Positions 22,529-33,795 of a stretch of DNA of 64,000 nt are shown piece after piece. Position 1 is the first letter of the stretch; each line of letters starts with the position of its first letter. Source of the DNA: Juglans regia. Taxonomy: Eukaryota > Streptophyta > Magnoliopsida > Fagales > Juglandaceae. The notes below the pieces were generated by a model that ran no database searches, was not told where the DNA came from, and saw only the letters and a list, made by a program, of their open reading frames with translations. Location of the stretch: the NCBI RefSeq assembly GCF_001411555.2, contig NC_049912.1:19452341-19516340 (forward strand). The letters run 5' to 3'. Both the position numbers and the translations under genes were made by a program.

Positions 22529-23588
22529 TATGGGCATGTTACTTCTTGGGAACATGACCAAAATAATTAGTTACAACTTGGTATTGGAAGTCCATTGTCA
22601 AGAATGAATGGAAGAAATAAAGTCAAAAGACATTGACTAACATACAAAAAAGTGAGATATAAAGCAAAACTCAACTACTTTAAAGAATGAAGAATACCTC
22701 TATAAAAAGAGGGGGGTCTCTACAATTTACAAATGTGTAATACCTCGATTGATACACTCTGTTGGGACTCTATCCAAAAGGATAGCATCTTCTTCAATCT
22801 CTCCTTAACCCTATTTTCTCTAATGTATTGAGAGTTATGTGATTTTTTTCTATTGTATAGAGAGTTATGTGAGGTTATAAGAAACTGTAAAATCACCAAG
22901 CATAGTGAATTTCATTCTCAAATGACCTATAGACGTAGGTTTTATATTAAACCACGTATATCTTTGTGTCACTTTCTTTACTTATATCTTATGCGCTTTA
23001 TATTTTATTTAATACATGGATCAACTTATGAGCATCGGATGAATATCAACGCTATCATCTTAGGCCATACGATCGTGCTCTTGGCCTCTGATCATGTTGA
23101 AAAATTGTATCAACAGTATATATATATATGTGTGTATGTATATATATGTATGTGTATATATATATATGTATATATTAGTAAAAGGGGGTGGAAGCACAAT
23201 AAAATTAGTAGGCGATAGAACCAGCCAATAAGAAATACATCTACGGGTCATTCTCAAATGACCCGAAGACATAAGTTTTATGTTAAACTACGTAAATCTT
23301 TGTATCTCTCTCCTTACTTATATCTTATGCGCTTTATATTTTATTTAATACATGGATCAGCTTATGAGCATTGGATGAATATTAAAGCTATCATCTTGGG
23401 CCATACGATCGTGCTCTTGGCCTCTGATCTCGTTGAAAAATTGTATCAACAATATATATATATATGTGCATATATCCATATGTATATATGTATGTGTATA
23501 TATATATATATGTATGTGTATATATTACTAAAAGGGGGTGGAAGCACAATAAAATTAGTAGGCGATGGAACTAGCCAATAAGAAATAA
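22529..23588 (+). repeat. Copia-type LTR remnant with internal tandem duplication
   Basis: A TATA-like CTATAAAAAGAGG at about 22,701 is followed by text typical of the 3' half of plant copia LTRs (GACGTAGG...ACCACGTATATCTTTGTGTC, then TTATGCGCTTTATATTTTATT). That half is present twice: 22,913-23,250 and 23,251-23,588, about 338 bp per unit. Each unit contains its own (TA/TG)n microsatellite. No target duplication or second LTR is seen, so this is a solo or broken LTR with approximate limits. Confidence 0.4.
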
Positions 23589-23890
23589 AATAAGTATACA
23601 AGAAAGTAGATGATTGGAGTTTAAAGGGACCAGATGACTAGAGTCCAAAGGGACTAGATGACTGGAGTAATGTGCAAATAAGTAAATAAACAAAAAATAT
23701 TCAAAATACTCACAACTTATCATTAAAACAGTTGTGGTTGTTATTCATATGATATGAACAACAATACATGGAAAATATTTAAGAATTACATGGGGTGAAC
23801 AAGAAAGTAGGAGAAGACAAGGGCTCTTAGGGTCTGAAACTGCTAAGGGTTCTCGTAATAAGATCCTCCCTTTTAACAAAGCCAAGCCCC
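23589..23890 (-). other. Putative pararetrovirus leader / unassigned
   Basis: Downstream (minus sense) of the TATA motif at 23,891-23,900. No ORF. Contains a three-fold ~22-bp repeat (agatgactggagt/ccaaagggact) at about 23,608-23,668. It may be the non-coding leader of the integrated virus copy or host flank. Confidence 0.35.
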
Positions 23891-23900
23891 CTTATATAGG
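23891..23900 (-). promoter_or_regulatory. TATA-box of the endogenous pararetrovirus (putative)
   Basis: On the minus strand CCTATATAAG is followed by GGGGGCTTGGC. It lies about 220 bp beyond the end of the polyprotein region, in the intergenic stretch. Caulimovirids carry their single strong promoter there to make the pregenomic RNA. The position is suggestive; activity is not shown. Confidence 0.5.
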
Positions 23901-24116
23901 CAAATAATAGCTTACTAGTACAATAATTCTGGGGATGAATAATTATGAATAATAATTTTGACTATTTTGACTATTCATTTGACCAAAGACAAGCTACTGA
24001 AAGTAGGGGTAAAGTAGCGGGAATTTTTGAATTTGTCAGAACTAGCAGCGAGAATCATGGGTTTTTTTAGCAATAATTGTAATAGTTTTTGTTGGTTGGT
24101 ACCAACGTCAATAATT

Positions 24117-24900
24117 TCATCATCAAAGCAGGAGATCAATCTATAGATATCATTGGAGTGGTTTCTGGATCATGTCCGAATATATCATTATAAGGATCAG
24201 TCTTATCAACAGAGGCTTCAAAGGATGCTTTTGACTCATCATCCTGGAGGGACTTCTTAAATCGATAAATTAAATTTTTTTTCTTCAGTCCTTGGAGAAT
24301 AGACTTCTTCTTAGACTTAGAAGATTTACTTGATTTATCATATAAAGTAGGTCGCTATATCGCCTGAGCAATACAATATACAGGCTCTTGCATCATGGTT
24401 TTAGCAATAGGGAATTCTTCAGTACTTTCCAAATTCGGAGAAGTTAGAGGAAAATCTCTAGTAACATTTTTAATGTCCTACCACTCGACATACCAATTAC
24501 GAACAAGAATAACATTTTTCTTAACATAACTCCACTTTATGATCCAGGGAACCTTATATTTTTTGCCGAAGTGAACAGTAACAGGGATTTTTTGACCATG
24601 TTGGTCAGTTTTGTAGACAATAGCAAAATATTTAATAGCAACATTGAGTTTATTAGGGAAGATTTTCGAAATAGGACCAAATTGTGTCCACCATCTCAGA
24701 AACCAAAGGAGAAATTGGGAATTGGATTTTTTTGTCAAAATTGATGAACTATGAATGAGACATCTCAACATTTTGGAATAACATGAGTTTGAACTAGACT
24801 TCAATGTAATTATAGTAGCAATAGGTAAGATCAAAATTAGAGATCTTTTTGGTAACATAGGAATGGGCTCCCCATTTTTCCTCACTAATTAAACTAATAT
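24117..24900 (-). pseudogene. Pararetroviral polyprotein C-terminal region
   Basis: A 135-residue minus-strand open piece (24,885-24,478) contains a tryptophan-rich stretch (LRWWTQFGPI) and a basic stretch (KKYKVPWIIKW). After one stop the translation continues to about 24,117 with a lysine/serine-rich segment. Such a tail follows RNase H in some petuvirus/florendovirus-like members. I base this on position and weak likeness only; the function is unknown. Confidence 0.5.
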
Positions 24901-25514
24901 GTAAACACTGTAGTAGATCAATTTGATCTTATTGGTTTTATAAAAAATGAGTTTAATTAGAATGGATTGTATTTGAGTGAGAATAGAGGAGTAGTGTTGT
25001 AAGTTCTTCTGAATAAGTTCAGGAACCCAATGAAAACCATGAGAAATAGCCAAAAGCTATTTTGGGGGTGGTCAGTATATATTGACCGATTAGTAAGAAA
25101 ATGGAATAGTAGTATTGTAGGATCTTTTGCTTGTCATTGGTGTTTTGTAGAAATTCACAAGTTAAAAAATCAAGGATAGCATTTTGGTAACCTTTAATAT
25201 ATTCAATATCAAAATAAAAAAATATTTGAAACAACTTGCTATATGGAAAAAATATGTTTTGAGGTAATATTTTCAACATTTTTTTTCTAACACATACTTA
25301 GCACTTTTGCAATCAATGCGTAATAAAAAAATTTTGATTTAATAAATTACTTCGAAATTTGGAAATACATAGTACTATAGATAAAATTTATTTTATAATG
25401 ATACTATAATTAATTTATGCACTATTCCAAGCTCCGGAATAGAATTGAACAATTTGTTCAGACGAGTTTGACTAAATATTTTTTTCAAAATGCCACTATA
25501 ACTATTATCGGAGG
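24901..25514 (-). pseudogene. Pararetroviral RNase H, downstream part
   Basis: Immediately inside the gypsy boundary the minus-strand translation shows a YSGILK-type block, which follows the first catalytic aspartate of caulimovirid RNase H. Near 25,150-25,200 it shows the end-of-domain motif IKGYQNAILDFLTCEF. RNase H would degrade the RNA template during reverse transcription. It is cut from its own first catalytic residue by the gypsy insertion and also carries frameshifts. Confidence 0.7.
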
Positions 25515-26095
25515 TGTAAGGGGACTTTCCTGCCTAGAAAGGCCCATTGGATTTTGGCCCTAATTCAACCCAGCCCACGGATGCCCCAATACGAATAGGG
25601 AATAGGGGGTCTACCAAGGAGGGGCGCCGTATGGGTGACAAGACTGATCAGCCTGACACTCCACGGCCGACTTCAGAACTGGGGGACCTACACAGAGTAT
25701 GGCAAAAAACGCAGAGAGCCTTTGATCTATTGATGTCAGATCATCTACGGCACGCATGTTTTGGACAAAACCAAGAAACCACGCCACATTAAAGGAGGTC
25801 TGACACCCGACGTAGGAAAGATGGCACGGACTTTGTGAAGGAGAATACTATTTGATGCCTTTCCCAGGCCATAGTATAAATAGCTTGTTCTAGGTTCCAA
25901 AAATCTCTTTGATCCCTAGACTCCCTAACTTATTTGCAACCCTCTAAGAATATTTACTAACTTTGGCATCGGAGGTTACCTGGCCCCTAGGCCGCCCTCT
26001 CTAAGTTGCTCATCTCTCCATCTTTTACAGGCCCATTAACGAAGACCTGAGTTGTTGGAGTTTGGCTCAAAGGTGTGCGAAACACAACATTAAGA
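25515..26095 (+). repeat. 5' LTR of Tat-type gypsy element
   Basis: Begins TGTAAGGGGAC and ends ACATTAAGA (the 3' LTR ends GTTAACA). A promoter-like TATAAATAG is at about 25,874-25,882. Text such as GCCCATTGGA, GGGGGTCTACCAAGGA and CACTCCACGG is shared with the 3' LTR. Confidence 0.85.
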
Positions 26096-26096
26096 G

Positions 26097-26113
26097 TGGC
26101 ACCTTCTGTGGGA
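26097..26113 (+). other. Primer binding site of gypsy element
   Basis: TGGCACCTTCTGTGGGA lies one base after the LTR. It resembles the TGGCGCC(G)TCTGTGGG primer region common in Tat-type plant elements. Confidence 0.65.
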
Positions 26114-26196
26114 TCGTAATAGATCTTGCGTGGTTTTCGTGCACTCGAGACAACTCGTTCTAGGCAACTCAGAGATTTGTCGAAGCTATTCGAGAC

Positions 26197-26352
26197 ATGG
26201 AAACACGCCAAGCAAAGAACCAGGCATGCAGGAATGGAAAGGTCGCAATGGGAGAAGACCATGCATACGCAAATGAAGCACGACACACAACAGGGGATGC
26301 TAGCACTCTGCCTCCAGCCCCCGATCGCGCGGAGGTTTTAAGCAAAGCTTGA
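26197..26352 (+). pseudogene. Gypsy gag N-terminal stub
   Basis: A 51-codon frame (METRQAKNQ...) sits where gag should start. It ends at a TGA and is followed within about 50 bases by text that belongs just upstream of reverse transcriptase. Nearly all gag and the protease have therefore been deleted. Confidence 0.55.
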
Positions 26353-26451
26353 GATGAGCAGGAGCTTTGAAAGGCCAAGCCAATCGGTCCCCTAGAACTT
26401 GTCACCCTCCACCCAAATTGACCATAAGCTACGGTAACAATTAGTAGCGAA

Positions 26452-27273
26452 ATGAAGTCCGAGGCTCGAGATGCCATGCAGCGACTCCTCGCTGAAGATT
26501 TGGATGTGTTCGCATCGAACCACAGGGACATGCCCGTGATAGCGCCTGAAATCATATATCCCAGCTTGAGTGTGGATCCAAAAGCGAAAAAGGTGTGGCA
26601 GAAGCGCCGAAGCATCAGTGCGGAAAAGAATGCTGCAATAGCCGAGGAGGTAGACCGACTGTTAAAGGCGGGGTTTATCCGAAAAGCTCACTACTTGGAG
26701 TGGTTTTCTAATGTAGTGCTAGTGAAGAAGCCGAGCGGCAAATGGAGAATGTGTGTCGACTTCACTGACCTCAACAGAGCTTGTCCAAAGGACAGCTTCT
26801 TGCTTCCTCTCATCGACCTCATTGTCGACTCGACGGTGGGTCATCGCATGCTCAGCTTCATGGATGCCAACTCAGGGTATAACCAAATTTGTATGAAGCC
26901 CGAAGATGAGGAAAAAACTTCATTCATCACAGACCGAGGTTTGTATTGCTACAAGGCGATGCCCTTCGGTCTCAGGAATGCGGGGCCCACCTACCAGTGG
27001 TTGGTCAACTGTATGTTCAAATATCAAATAGGAAGAAATATGGAAGTCTTCATGGACGACCTGTCGATCAAGAGTAGAACCTTAGAAAAACATTTGAATG
27101 ACTTAAGAGAAGTTTTGGCGATACTGCGGTAATACCGAATGAAGCTGGACCTGGTAAAGTGCACTTTCGGTGTCGAGACGGAAAAATTCCTGGGATTCAT
27201 GGTTTCCAAATTAGGAATCGAAGTCAATCCCGAGAAGGTGGAAGCCATCCTCAGCATCGTGAAATATAAATGA
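26452..27273 (+). pseudogene. Gypsy reverse transcriptase (Tat type)
   Basis: Shows VWQKRRSISAEKNAAIAEEV, then the RT blocks WFSNVVLVKKPSGKWRMCVD, TDLNRACPKDSF, LSFMDANSGYNQI, FGLRNAGPTYQW and the catalytic box VFMDDLSIKS (MDD instead of the usual VDD/IDD). After the stop at 27,130-27,132 it continues with KCTFGVETEKFLGFMVSKLGI. RNACPKDSF and DA.SGYNQI are typical of plant Tat lineages. The enzyme copies element RNA into DNA; a nonsense codon near its end and the loss of gag/protease make it inactive. Confidence 0.9.
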
Positions 27274-28240
27274 AGTACAACGGCTGGCTGGGCGAGTAGC
27301 CGCCCTCAACAGCTACATCTTAGTATTAATTGACAAATGCCTACTGTTCTTCAAAGTCTTACGAAAAGCGAAGACATGGGATGGTGAGTGTGACTAGGTG
27401 TTCGAAGCCTTAAGAAGTACCTCATGAGCCCTCCGCTTCTTAGTCAACCCAGGTGCGGGGAAACATTGATCTTGTGCTTGGTTGTCTCCCTTTAGGTGAC
27501 TTCTTCAGTGTTGGTACGTGAGGAAGAAGGGATCCAATAGATGGTTTACTACATCAGCCGGGCATATCGGGGACCCGATACCCCTGCATAGAGCAGTTAG
27601 CCAAAGCTCAATGACGCCAATTAAATTGGCATTCAAAACAACAAATAATGAAGCAGAATACAAAGTGCTGCTTTCATGATTACAGGTAGCCAGAGCTCTA
27701 GGAGCCACCGAAATCGAAGTTTGGGCTCTCAAATGGTAGTAAATCAAGTGCGATGGGAGTTTGTTGTGAAGAGTGAAAAGTTAAGGAGATATCTAGCACT
27801 GGTAGAGGCTGAGCGCCCTCACTCCAAATACTTCCAAATTCATCAAGTACTGAGAATGAAAAATCAGAAAGCAGACAAACTGGTGTGCGCAACATCCGGT
27901 CAGGAGAACTCCCCTCCCAAAAAATAGGGTGATTAGAACAGTAGAAGTACCTGCTGTCGAACTCAAGGAAATGGAAGTACAACATGGGACTCCACATTGG
28001 GCAGGGGACATAATTAGGTATTTGGAAACCGGCAAGGTACCTGAAGACCTGAAGAAGGCAAGAAAAGTTAGGAATCGGCACGCCACACAGTGATCGAGGG
28101 GATCCTGTACTAATGGGATCATTCGACACCTCTTTTAAGGTGCATCTCCCCGTAGGGGGCACAATACGTGTTAGTAGAAATACACGAGGGAGGGTAGGCG
28201 CTAGCTGGAAAGGTGATGAAGGCGGGTTACTACTGGCCTC
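27274..28240 (+). pseudogene. Gypsy RNase H and connection remnants
   Basis: Scattered minority frames show the connection region (ALRRFLVNPG-like at about 27,430). At 27,640-27,735 the RNase H signature NNEAEYKVLLS..QVARALGATEIEVWAL appears, then a C-terminal YLALVEAERPHSKYFQIHQVLR..NQKADKLV segment. Multiple stops and frameshifts are present. Confidence 0.7.
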
Positions 28241-29130
28241 AAGCCATGCAAGATACCAAAGATTTTGCATGGAGGTGTTAGAGGTGCCAGGAATACGCCC
28301 GAATCCCCCATCGCCTTGACCGTTTGCCCAGTGGGAAGTCGATTTGGTCTACCCACTTCCCTCGGGCGAAGGAGGAGTCAAGTTTGTGGCAGTGGTCGTG
28401 GACTACTTCACCAAGTGGGTTGAAGCTGAGGCCTTAGCTACTATCACTACGAGCAATATCACGCGATTCCTATGGAGGTCAGTGATTTACAAGTTCGACG
28501 TCCCACACACTATCATCTCGGACAACGGAAGACAGTTCAATTACGACCACTACCGAAATTGGTGTCGAGAATTGGGGGTCAAGTTCTAATACTCATCCTC
28601 GGGACATCCTTATTCCAATGGGCAAGTCGAGACAACCAACAAGATGCTGATGAGAATGCTCAAAAAGTGACTTGAAGACTGAAAGGGAGCATGGGTCGAG
28701 GAGCTCCCCACCGTGTTATGGGCGTATTGGGTCACGATGAAGACACCGATTATGGAAACTCCTTTCACCTTCACATATGGTCATGAGACAATGCCACCAA
28801 TAAAGATTGTGCGCCCCACGTACAGAGTACATCACTTTGAGCAAGAATCCAATAGTGAAAGTCTAGAAGAACATCTAAACCTGTTGGAAGAAGTCTGATT
28901 GGAAGCTGAGATAAGGGTTGCAACCAACAAAAGAAGGGCCGAAAGGTGTCCTTAACAAGTGTGTGCAGTTGAGAACATTCAAAGTCGGGGAACTAGTACT
29001 CAAGGAAAGCTAGGCCCCCGATGGGAGGGCCCCTACATGGTCATTGCCACAAATCAATGGGGCTCCTATCACCTCAAAGACTCCTAGGAAAACAAATCGC
29101 CACACCTGTGGAATGCCTAACATCTGCAGA
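28241..29130 (+). pseudogene. Gypsy integrase
   Basis: The zinc-binding tail WRCQEYA and PSGKS precede the catalytic core. The core runs 28,344-28,589 with VVVDYFTKWVEAEAL and HTIISDNGRQFN, carrying the first two acidic residues of the DDE triad. The region with the third (YPQSNGQVE-like) follows after a stop, at about 28,595-28,640, and then comes LWAYWVTMKTPIMETPF. It would integrate element DNA. Stops break the frame near 28,587 and 28,668. Confidence 0.85.
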
Positions 29131-29259
29131 AATATTACTACTAAGCCGATTTTCTTGTCAAAGTTTTTATGTGTCCTCATGCACTTGTTACTGGCCCTAA
29201 TAAAAATATGTTTTTGTCTTGTCTCAATGATTAATTTTAGGAACATAAGATAATGCACA

Positions 29260-30375
29260 AGGGGAACTCTCTCTCTCGCAAAGCGGTCTACCCCTCAGCA
29301 AAGTCAACTTCATTAAATGAAAACTCCAACAACTTACCTCCCCACGAGACAAAAAGGGAAAGGTAGGCTTGAAAGGTTGCCTTATCCCTCTCATGGAGGA
29401 GTGCGGGTTGGTCCTCGAACACCCGAAGATAGAAATTCACCTTTCTCGTAAACATCAACAGGTGGGAGCGGGTCCAGTAACAGACTACCCGAACGACTTA
29501 CCTCCCTGCTGGAGCCATGAGCGGGAACAACCTCATGGCTCCCCAAATGAATTACCCCGACCTCTGATGCAATGAAGTGTGGGACCAGCACCAGCTTGGC
29601 CCAAATTTACCATTCCCTGTGATATCAACGGGCGAGAGCATGTCTAGAACAAATTTCCCAAACTACTTACCTCCCCACGAAGGATGATAGGCTAGTAGAC
29701 GGCTCAATCTCCTTGTTCGGGATAGTGGGACCAGCCCCAAGGTGGCCCAAATAACTTCTCTTAACCCCCATCATAGTGAAGGAGTGGATCAGCCGCATTG
29801 CAGTTTGGACTACCTCCTAATGGGACAATAGAGGGAAATGTAGGCATAAAAGTTGCCTTATCCTTCCCATGATGAAGTACGAGTTAGTCCTCAGCTACTC
29901 GAAGGAAAAAGCATTTACCTTCCTCGTGAACGTTAACAAGCGGGAGCAGGTACATTAACAAAATATCTCAAACAATTTACCTCCCTCTGGGACACCATAG
30001 GGAAAGGTAGGCCTGCAAGGTAGCCTTATCCCTCCCACAGTGGAGAGCTGGATCAGAAACCCTCCAGTAACAGACCACTCGAATAGCTTACCAACCTGCG
30101 AGATATTATAGGAAAATGTAGGCCTAAAGGTTACCTTATTCCTCCCGCAACGAAGAGTGGGTCCAGCCCCAATGCTACCTAAATGTTTACCCCTACCCCT
30201 GCCGTGGCAAATGAGTGGACCAGTTAAATCACTGTTGGACCTCTCCCTAGTGGGCGAAAGATTGGTTTGGCATGAGACATTCCGACCTCTCCCCAGTGGA
30301 GAGTGGGCCCAGCCCACGGGATGCCCAAACAAGGAAGTAAGGAAGGAGGACATCATCACCACATAGAACGATGGT
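29260..30375 (+). repeat. Degenerate tandem repeats downstream of integrase
   Basis: A recurring block of about 110-165 bp contains cttacctccc, then gggaaaggtaggc, then ggttgccttatccctc. Copies start near 29,333, 29,500, 29,663, 29,808, 29,976 and 30,087, interleaved with gtgggaccagc/gagcgggt text. Such hypervariable tandem repeats are known from the region after pol in Tat elements and can seed satellites. Confidence 0.6.
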
Positions 30376-31099
30376 ATGGGAAGCTCAAGTTTGTAACACT
30401 AATTCCTAGGTCAAAAAGGCAAACATAAGGCCACCATTGGCTCCTAGCGACAACATGAAGAACAAAAATCTAACAAGGAAAATGCTAAAAACTATAGCGC
30501 CACGAACAAGGCCGACAGAAAGAATGCAAGCCGAAAGGCCATTAACTGGCGAGGTCGTCAATTGCGACCAGGCGCTGGCGGGGTGGATCGTGAGAAATGT
30601 CGCAAGACAAGCCCTCACGGCCAAACTCTACCCAAGCTGGCCCATTAAAAGGGGGGGAGAGAAAGAAGAAAGGATACAACGAGAATAGTACAAAAACCAT
30701 ACAGCCGGGTACGATCAATGAAAAATAATTTTATTGATTATCGAGTACTACAAGAAACAAGTTACATTATAAAAGAGTATAAAGCCATAGGACTATAAGG
30801 AACAAGTTATATCATAAAGCTCATGTCTTCAACAAAACAAGTCTCAATGCCCGATTGTACACCTAGACAATAAAACGGCTAGGGCTAACCTAGAAAGACC
30901 CCAAGACCACACTGTTCTCGGACCAATGTAAAACGGGATAAGCCAAAATCCTCCAACAACGAAGAAGATACCGTCAAGAATCGGAACATCTTAGAATTGA
31001 TTTTGACATTGAGAACCACTTACTAGACGAAGGTCGTTCACCACTGCAACCAAGCCTGATCGAATCACTATTCCATGCAAAGCAGTGGGCAAAGGTCTC

Positions 31100-33360
31100 C
31101 ACCATTACGACGTGTCAATAACGCTTGAGGTTACTTCGAAACATCGACAGGGATGTATTGAGGCAACTAATTGAGTCGCATGGTGATTGCATCATCTGAG
31201 AAGCCCCTAAAATAGCCCATCGACTGTGGAGAATGACTTCAAAGTCGAGCCCCATATGCAAAAGGGAGAGAACGAGAACAAGGTATTCGCAACACCAACA
31301 ATGGAGGACTGACAAGGAGATTTGCCTGGAAAACCCACCCTCAACAAGCGGGTTTGTTCCCCGTAGGACTATCACCAAGGCCACTCGGAATTAAACCCTT
31401 CCTAAGAATGTTGTGCCACCATAAGGACTCTTCGTGTAGGGGAAAATTCCCCACGCTCATAGCTCGGAGGTCAAACTGGGGCTTTTTAAGAATGAAGGTC
31501 TTCATCCACTCCAAGCTTTCTGTATAGCCAAATTTCCACGTTTCGTCATGGACCCCACGAACAGAAGATAGCTCATCCCATAAGCTTTGAAGAACAACTT
31601 TGCAATCTTCGAGGACCAGCTTATTCACTTCCAGGGCAGCCTTCGCATCTTTCCTTCGCTGCCTTTCCTCCTCTAGGGTCTTCCTCCTTGTCGTCGCCAA
31701 CTCGTTAAGGTTTTGCACTTGGGTCTTGAGCCATTTGATCGATCGACCATCTGTGTCCCACTGTTGGTGCAGTTCTAGGATATCAGCCTACAATCGCTCC
31801 AGCTTTGACTAGCACTAGTCTATAGATCACTATAGCGTGTCCCTCATCTTGCAAGCAAGCGAGGCCTCAATGTGTACCTCGCCAACCTCCCTTTGGGATT
31901 TGACTAGGTAGGTTAGGGTTTCTTCAGCAGCCTCCTTTTGCTTTCGCTCGGAGGCCGCACAGTCCAAGGCCACCTGAACCAGCGAACGAAGGTCCCGGTT
32001 CTAGTTCCTTAGCACTACTTGGCTCTCCACAATGAAGGCCGCCAGAGGCTCTAACCTCTACTGAAAAAAGCCCGATCAAAAAAAAAAAAAAAAGGAAGGA
32101 AGAAAGTGAGAAGGAGAGAAGAGAGGGAGAGAGAGTCTGAGGAACTGGCAAGCAAGTTTTACCCCTGCAGATAGCCTCCAGATTCTCCCCACCATCCTGT
32201 GGAGACGGTCGGCGCGGCCGTGCAACACGATCATCCGAGGGTCTGCTGGAACTCCTTCAACGGTTCCTCCGCTCGCTCTATCGTCAGGCATACCAGGTGC
32301 CATGATACCCTCGCCCTAAAGAATGGCTTCAGTCGCAGGGGTAGTGTCGACTGCAACTCTTTGAGCCGGCGCCATGGTGCGAGGAGGATTGGCTAATGAC
32401 ACCGTCTTTTCAGGCACTTTTAAGGGTGTCAGGATCCAAAGCACCAGAACGGACAACCCCCAGAAGGAATTGGGGCATTATCAAAGTCGACGGAAACAGG
32501 CGAGGCCCTACGTGGTCTTTTCCCCTTCCATCAATCGGCAAACTCAGGGAACGACTACGAACGGATGGAATAATCGGGTTCATTGGAATACTCGCATCGG
32601 AGCGCAGATTAGTGGGAGGAGCCAAATTCCGACAAAGACAGCCCTCCGTCAATAGAGCATCCAAATAAACATTGCCTGGATGCACCTTCACCCATGCTCG
32701 AACGACCCCCAATCTCAACTTCTCAGCAGGGCTTGGCTCAGGGTGGCTGATAGAGTCATCATTTACAGTACCTCAGTTGGCACGTACGTAAAACAGGCGC
32801 TTAACAATCTGCCCGATCGGGTTCTCCCATCCATCACCCCAAAAAAAGAAGAATCTTCTAGTGTATCCCTTCACAACCGTATGCTGCTCCTCTACCCAGA
32901 CCAGTCCCTGAACCAGCTGGAAACTATAGATGTGCCAACCCTTCTGCACTAGGTTATGAGTAATAAAGAACTCATGGGCTGTGAGGTCAGGGAAATCCGT
33001 TCCAGCCTCCTCCAAAGCGTGGCGCGAAATTACACAACAGAAGATTAGAATCCTCCATGTGTGGGGAAGAAGCTGAGTGAGCGTTAAATCAAAGAAACTC
33101 AGCACTTCAAGCACTTGTCGGCAAAATTGCAACCCCAGGTCACAGGAGAACATGGCGGGGTACACCACCACTTTAGTACCAAAACCTTTAGAATCCACCT
33201 ATCCGTTAGTAGGGGAAGGCATTACGAACTCCATGTTTGAGGGGATCCTGTTGGTCTCCCTCAACTCCTCCAATTCGACCGAGGTAACCACTGATCGCTA
33301 TGAAAATCCAACAAAGTCATCTAGAAGGGAGCCGCCACGGCCGGCGGCAGCTTGAACAGT
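31100..33360 (-). pseudogene. Antisense extra coding region of the Tat element
   Basis: On the minus strand, 33,198-32,773 translates to a segment with LTQLLPHTWRILIFCCVI and ARHALEEAGTD-like text. 31,718-31,341 translates to a coiled, basic stretch (TLEEERQRRKDAKAALEVNKL) followed by GYTESLEWMKTFI. This order (N-terminal helical domain, disordered middle, coiled coil) fits the antisense ORF known between integrase and the 3' LTR in many Tat elements, annotated in databases as gypsy-type or transposase_28-like protein. Stops divide it. The function of this ORF family is unknown. Confidence 0.55.
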
Positions 33361-33795
33361 GCCTGAGGGCCCCACCCATTCAATAGAACTCGAGGATTTC
33401 TTTGGAGCCAAAAAGGACAGAAAGAAATGGAAAGGAACTTTGGAAGAATATAATGGGCTTCTCAACGTGAAAGGGAATCCTTATATAGGCGAGGATGGCG
33501 ATTGCCCTCTCGAGACATCATAACTCCGCATATCTCCTCGTGTCCCTTTCAAGTACCAGAATCCTTCGGCATATATACTGATATAATGTGTGAAATTAAT
33601 GGGTGCGAAACGCAAAATCCTGACGCAGAAGTTGAAGGGGCACCATTCAGTGCAGCAGCGTAACTGACGCTGTGTTTCCATGTATACGAGATGCGAGGGG
33701 TCGTTCAGCGTGCGACAAGGAGGACTGGGAAGTTGGCAGAAAAGTAATAAAAAGAATTCTCCCCGAACTCGCTCGGGAGGAATTGACGGGGTAAC

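Larger units (their letters stand above)
24117..25514 (-). mobile_element. Endogenous pararetrovirus, 3' segment (RNase H to C-terminus)
   Basis: Minus-strand continuation of the virus copy whose 5' part is at 34,407-41,029. The Tat-type gypsy element separates the two. It holds the rest of RNase H and the C-terminal tail of the polyprotein, in several frames with stops. Virus sequence appears to start exactly at the gypsy boundary, 25,514. Confidence 0.8.

Noticed and set aside
23060..23581. Plus and minus ORFs with long runs of Ile/Tyr/Val
   Set aside because: They translate (TA/TG)n microsatellites in a duplicated LTR-like segment.
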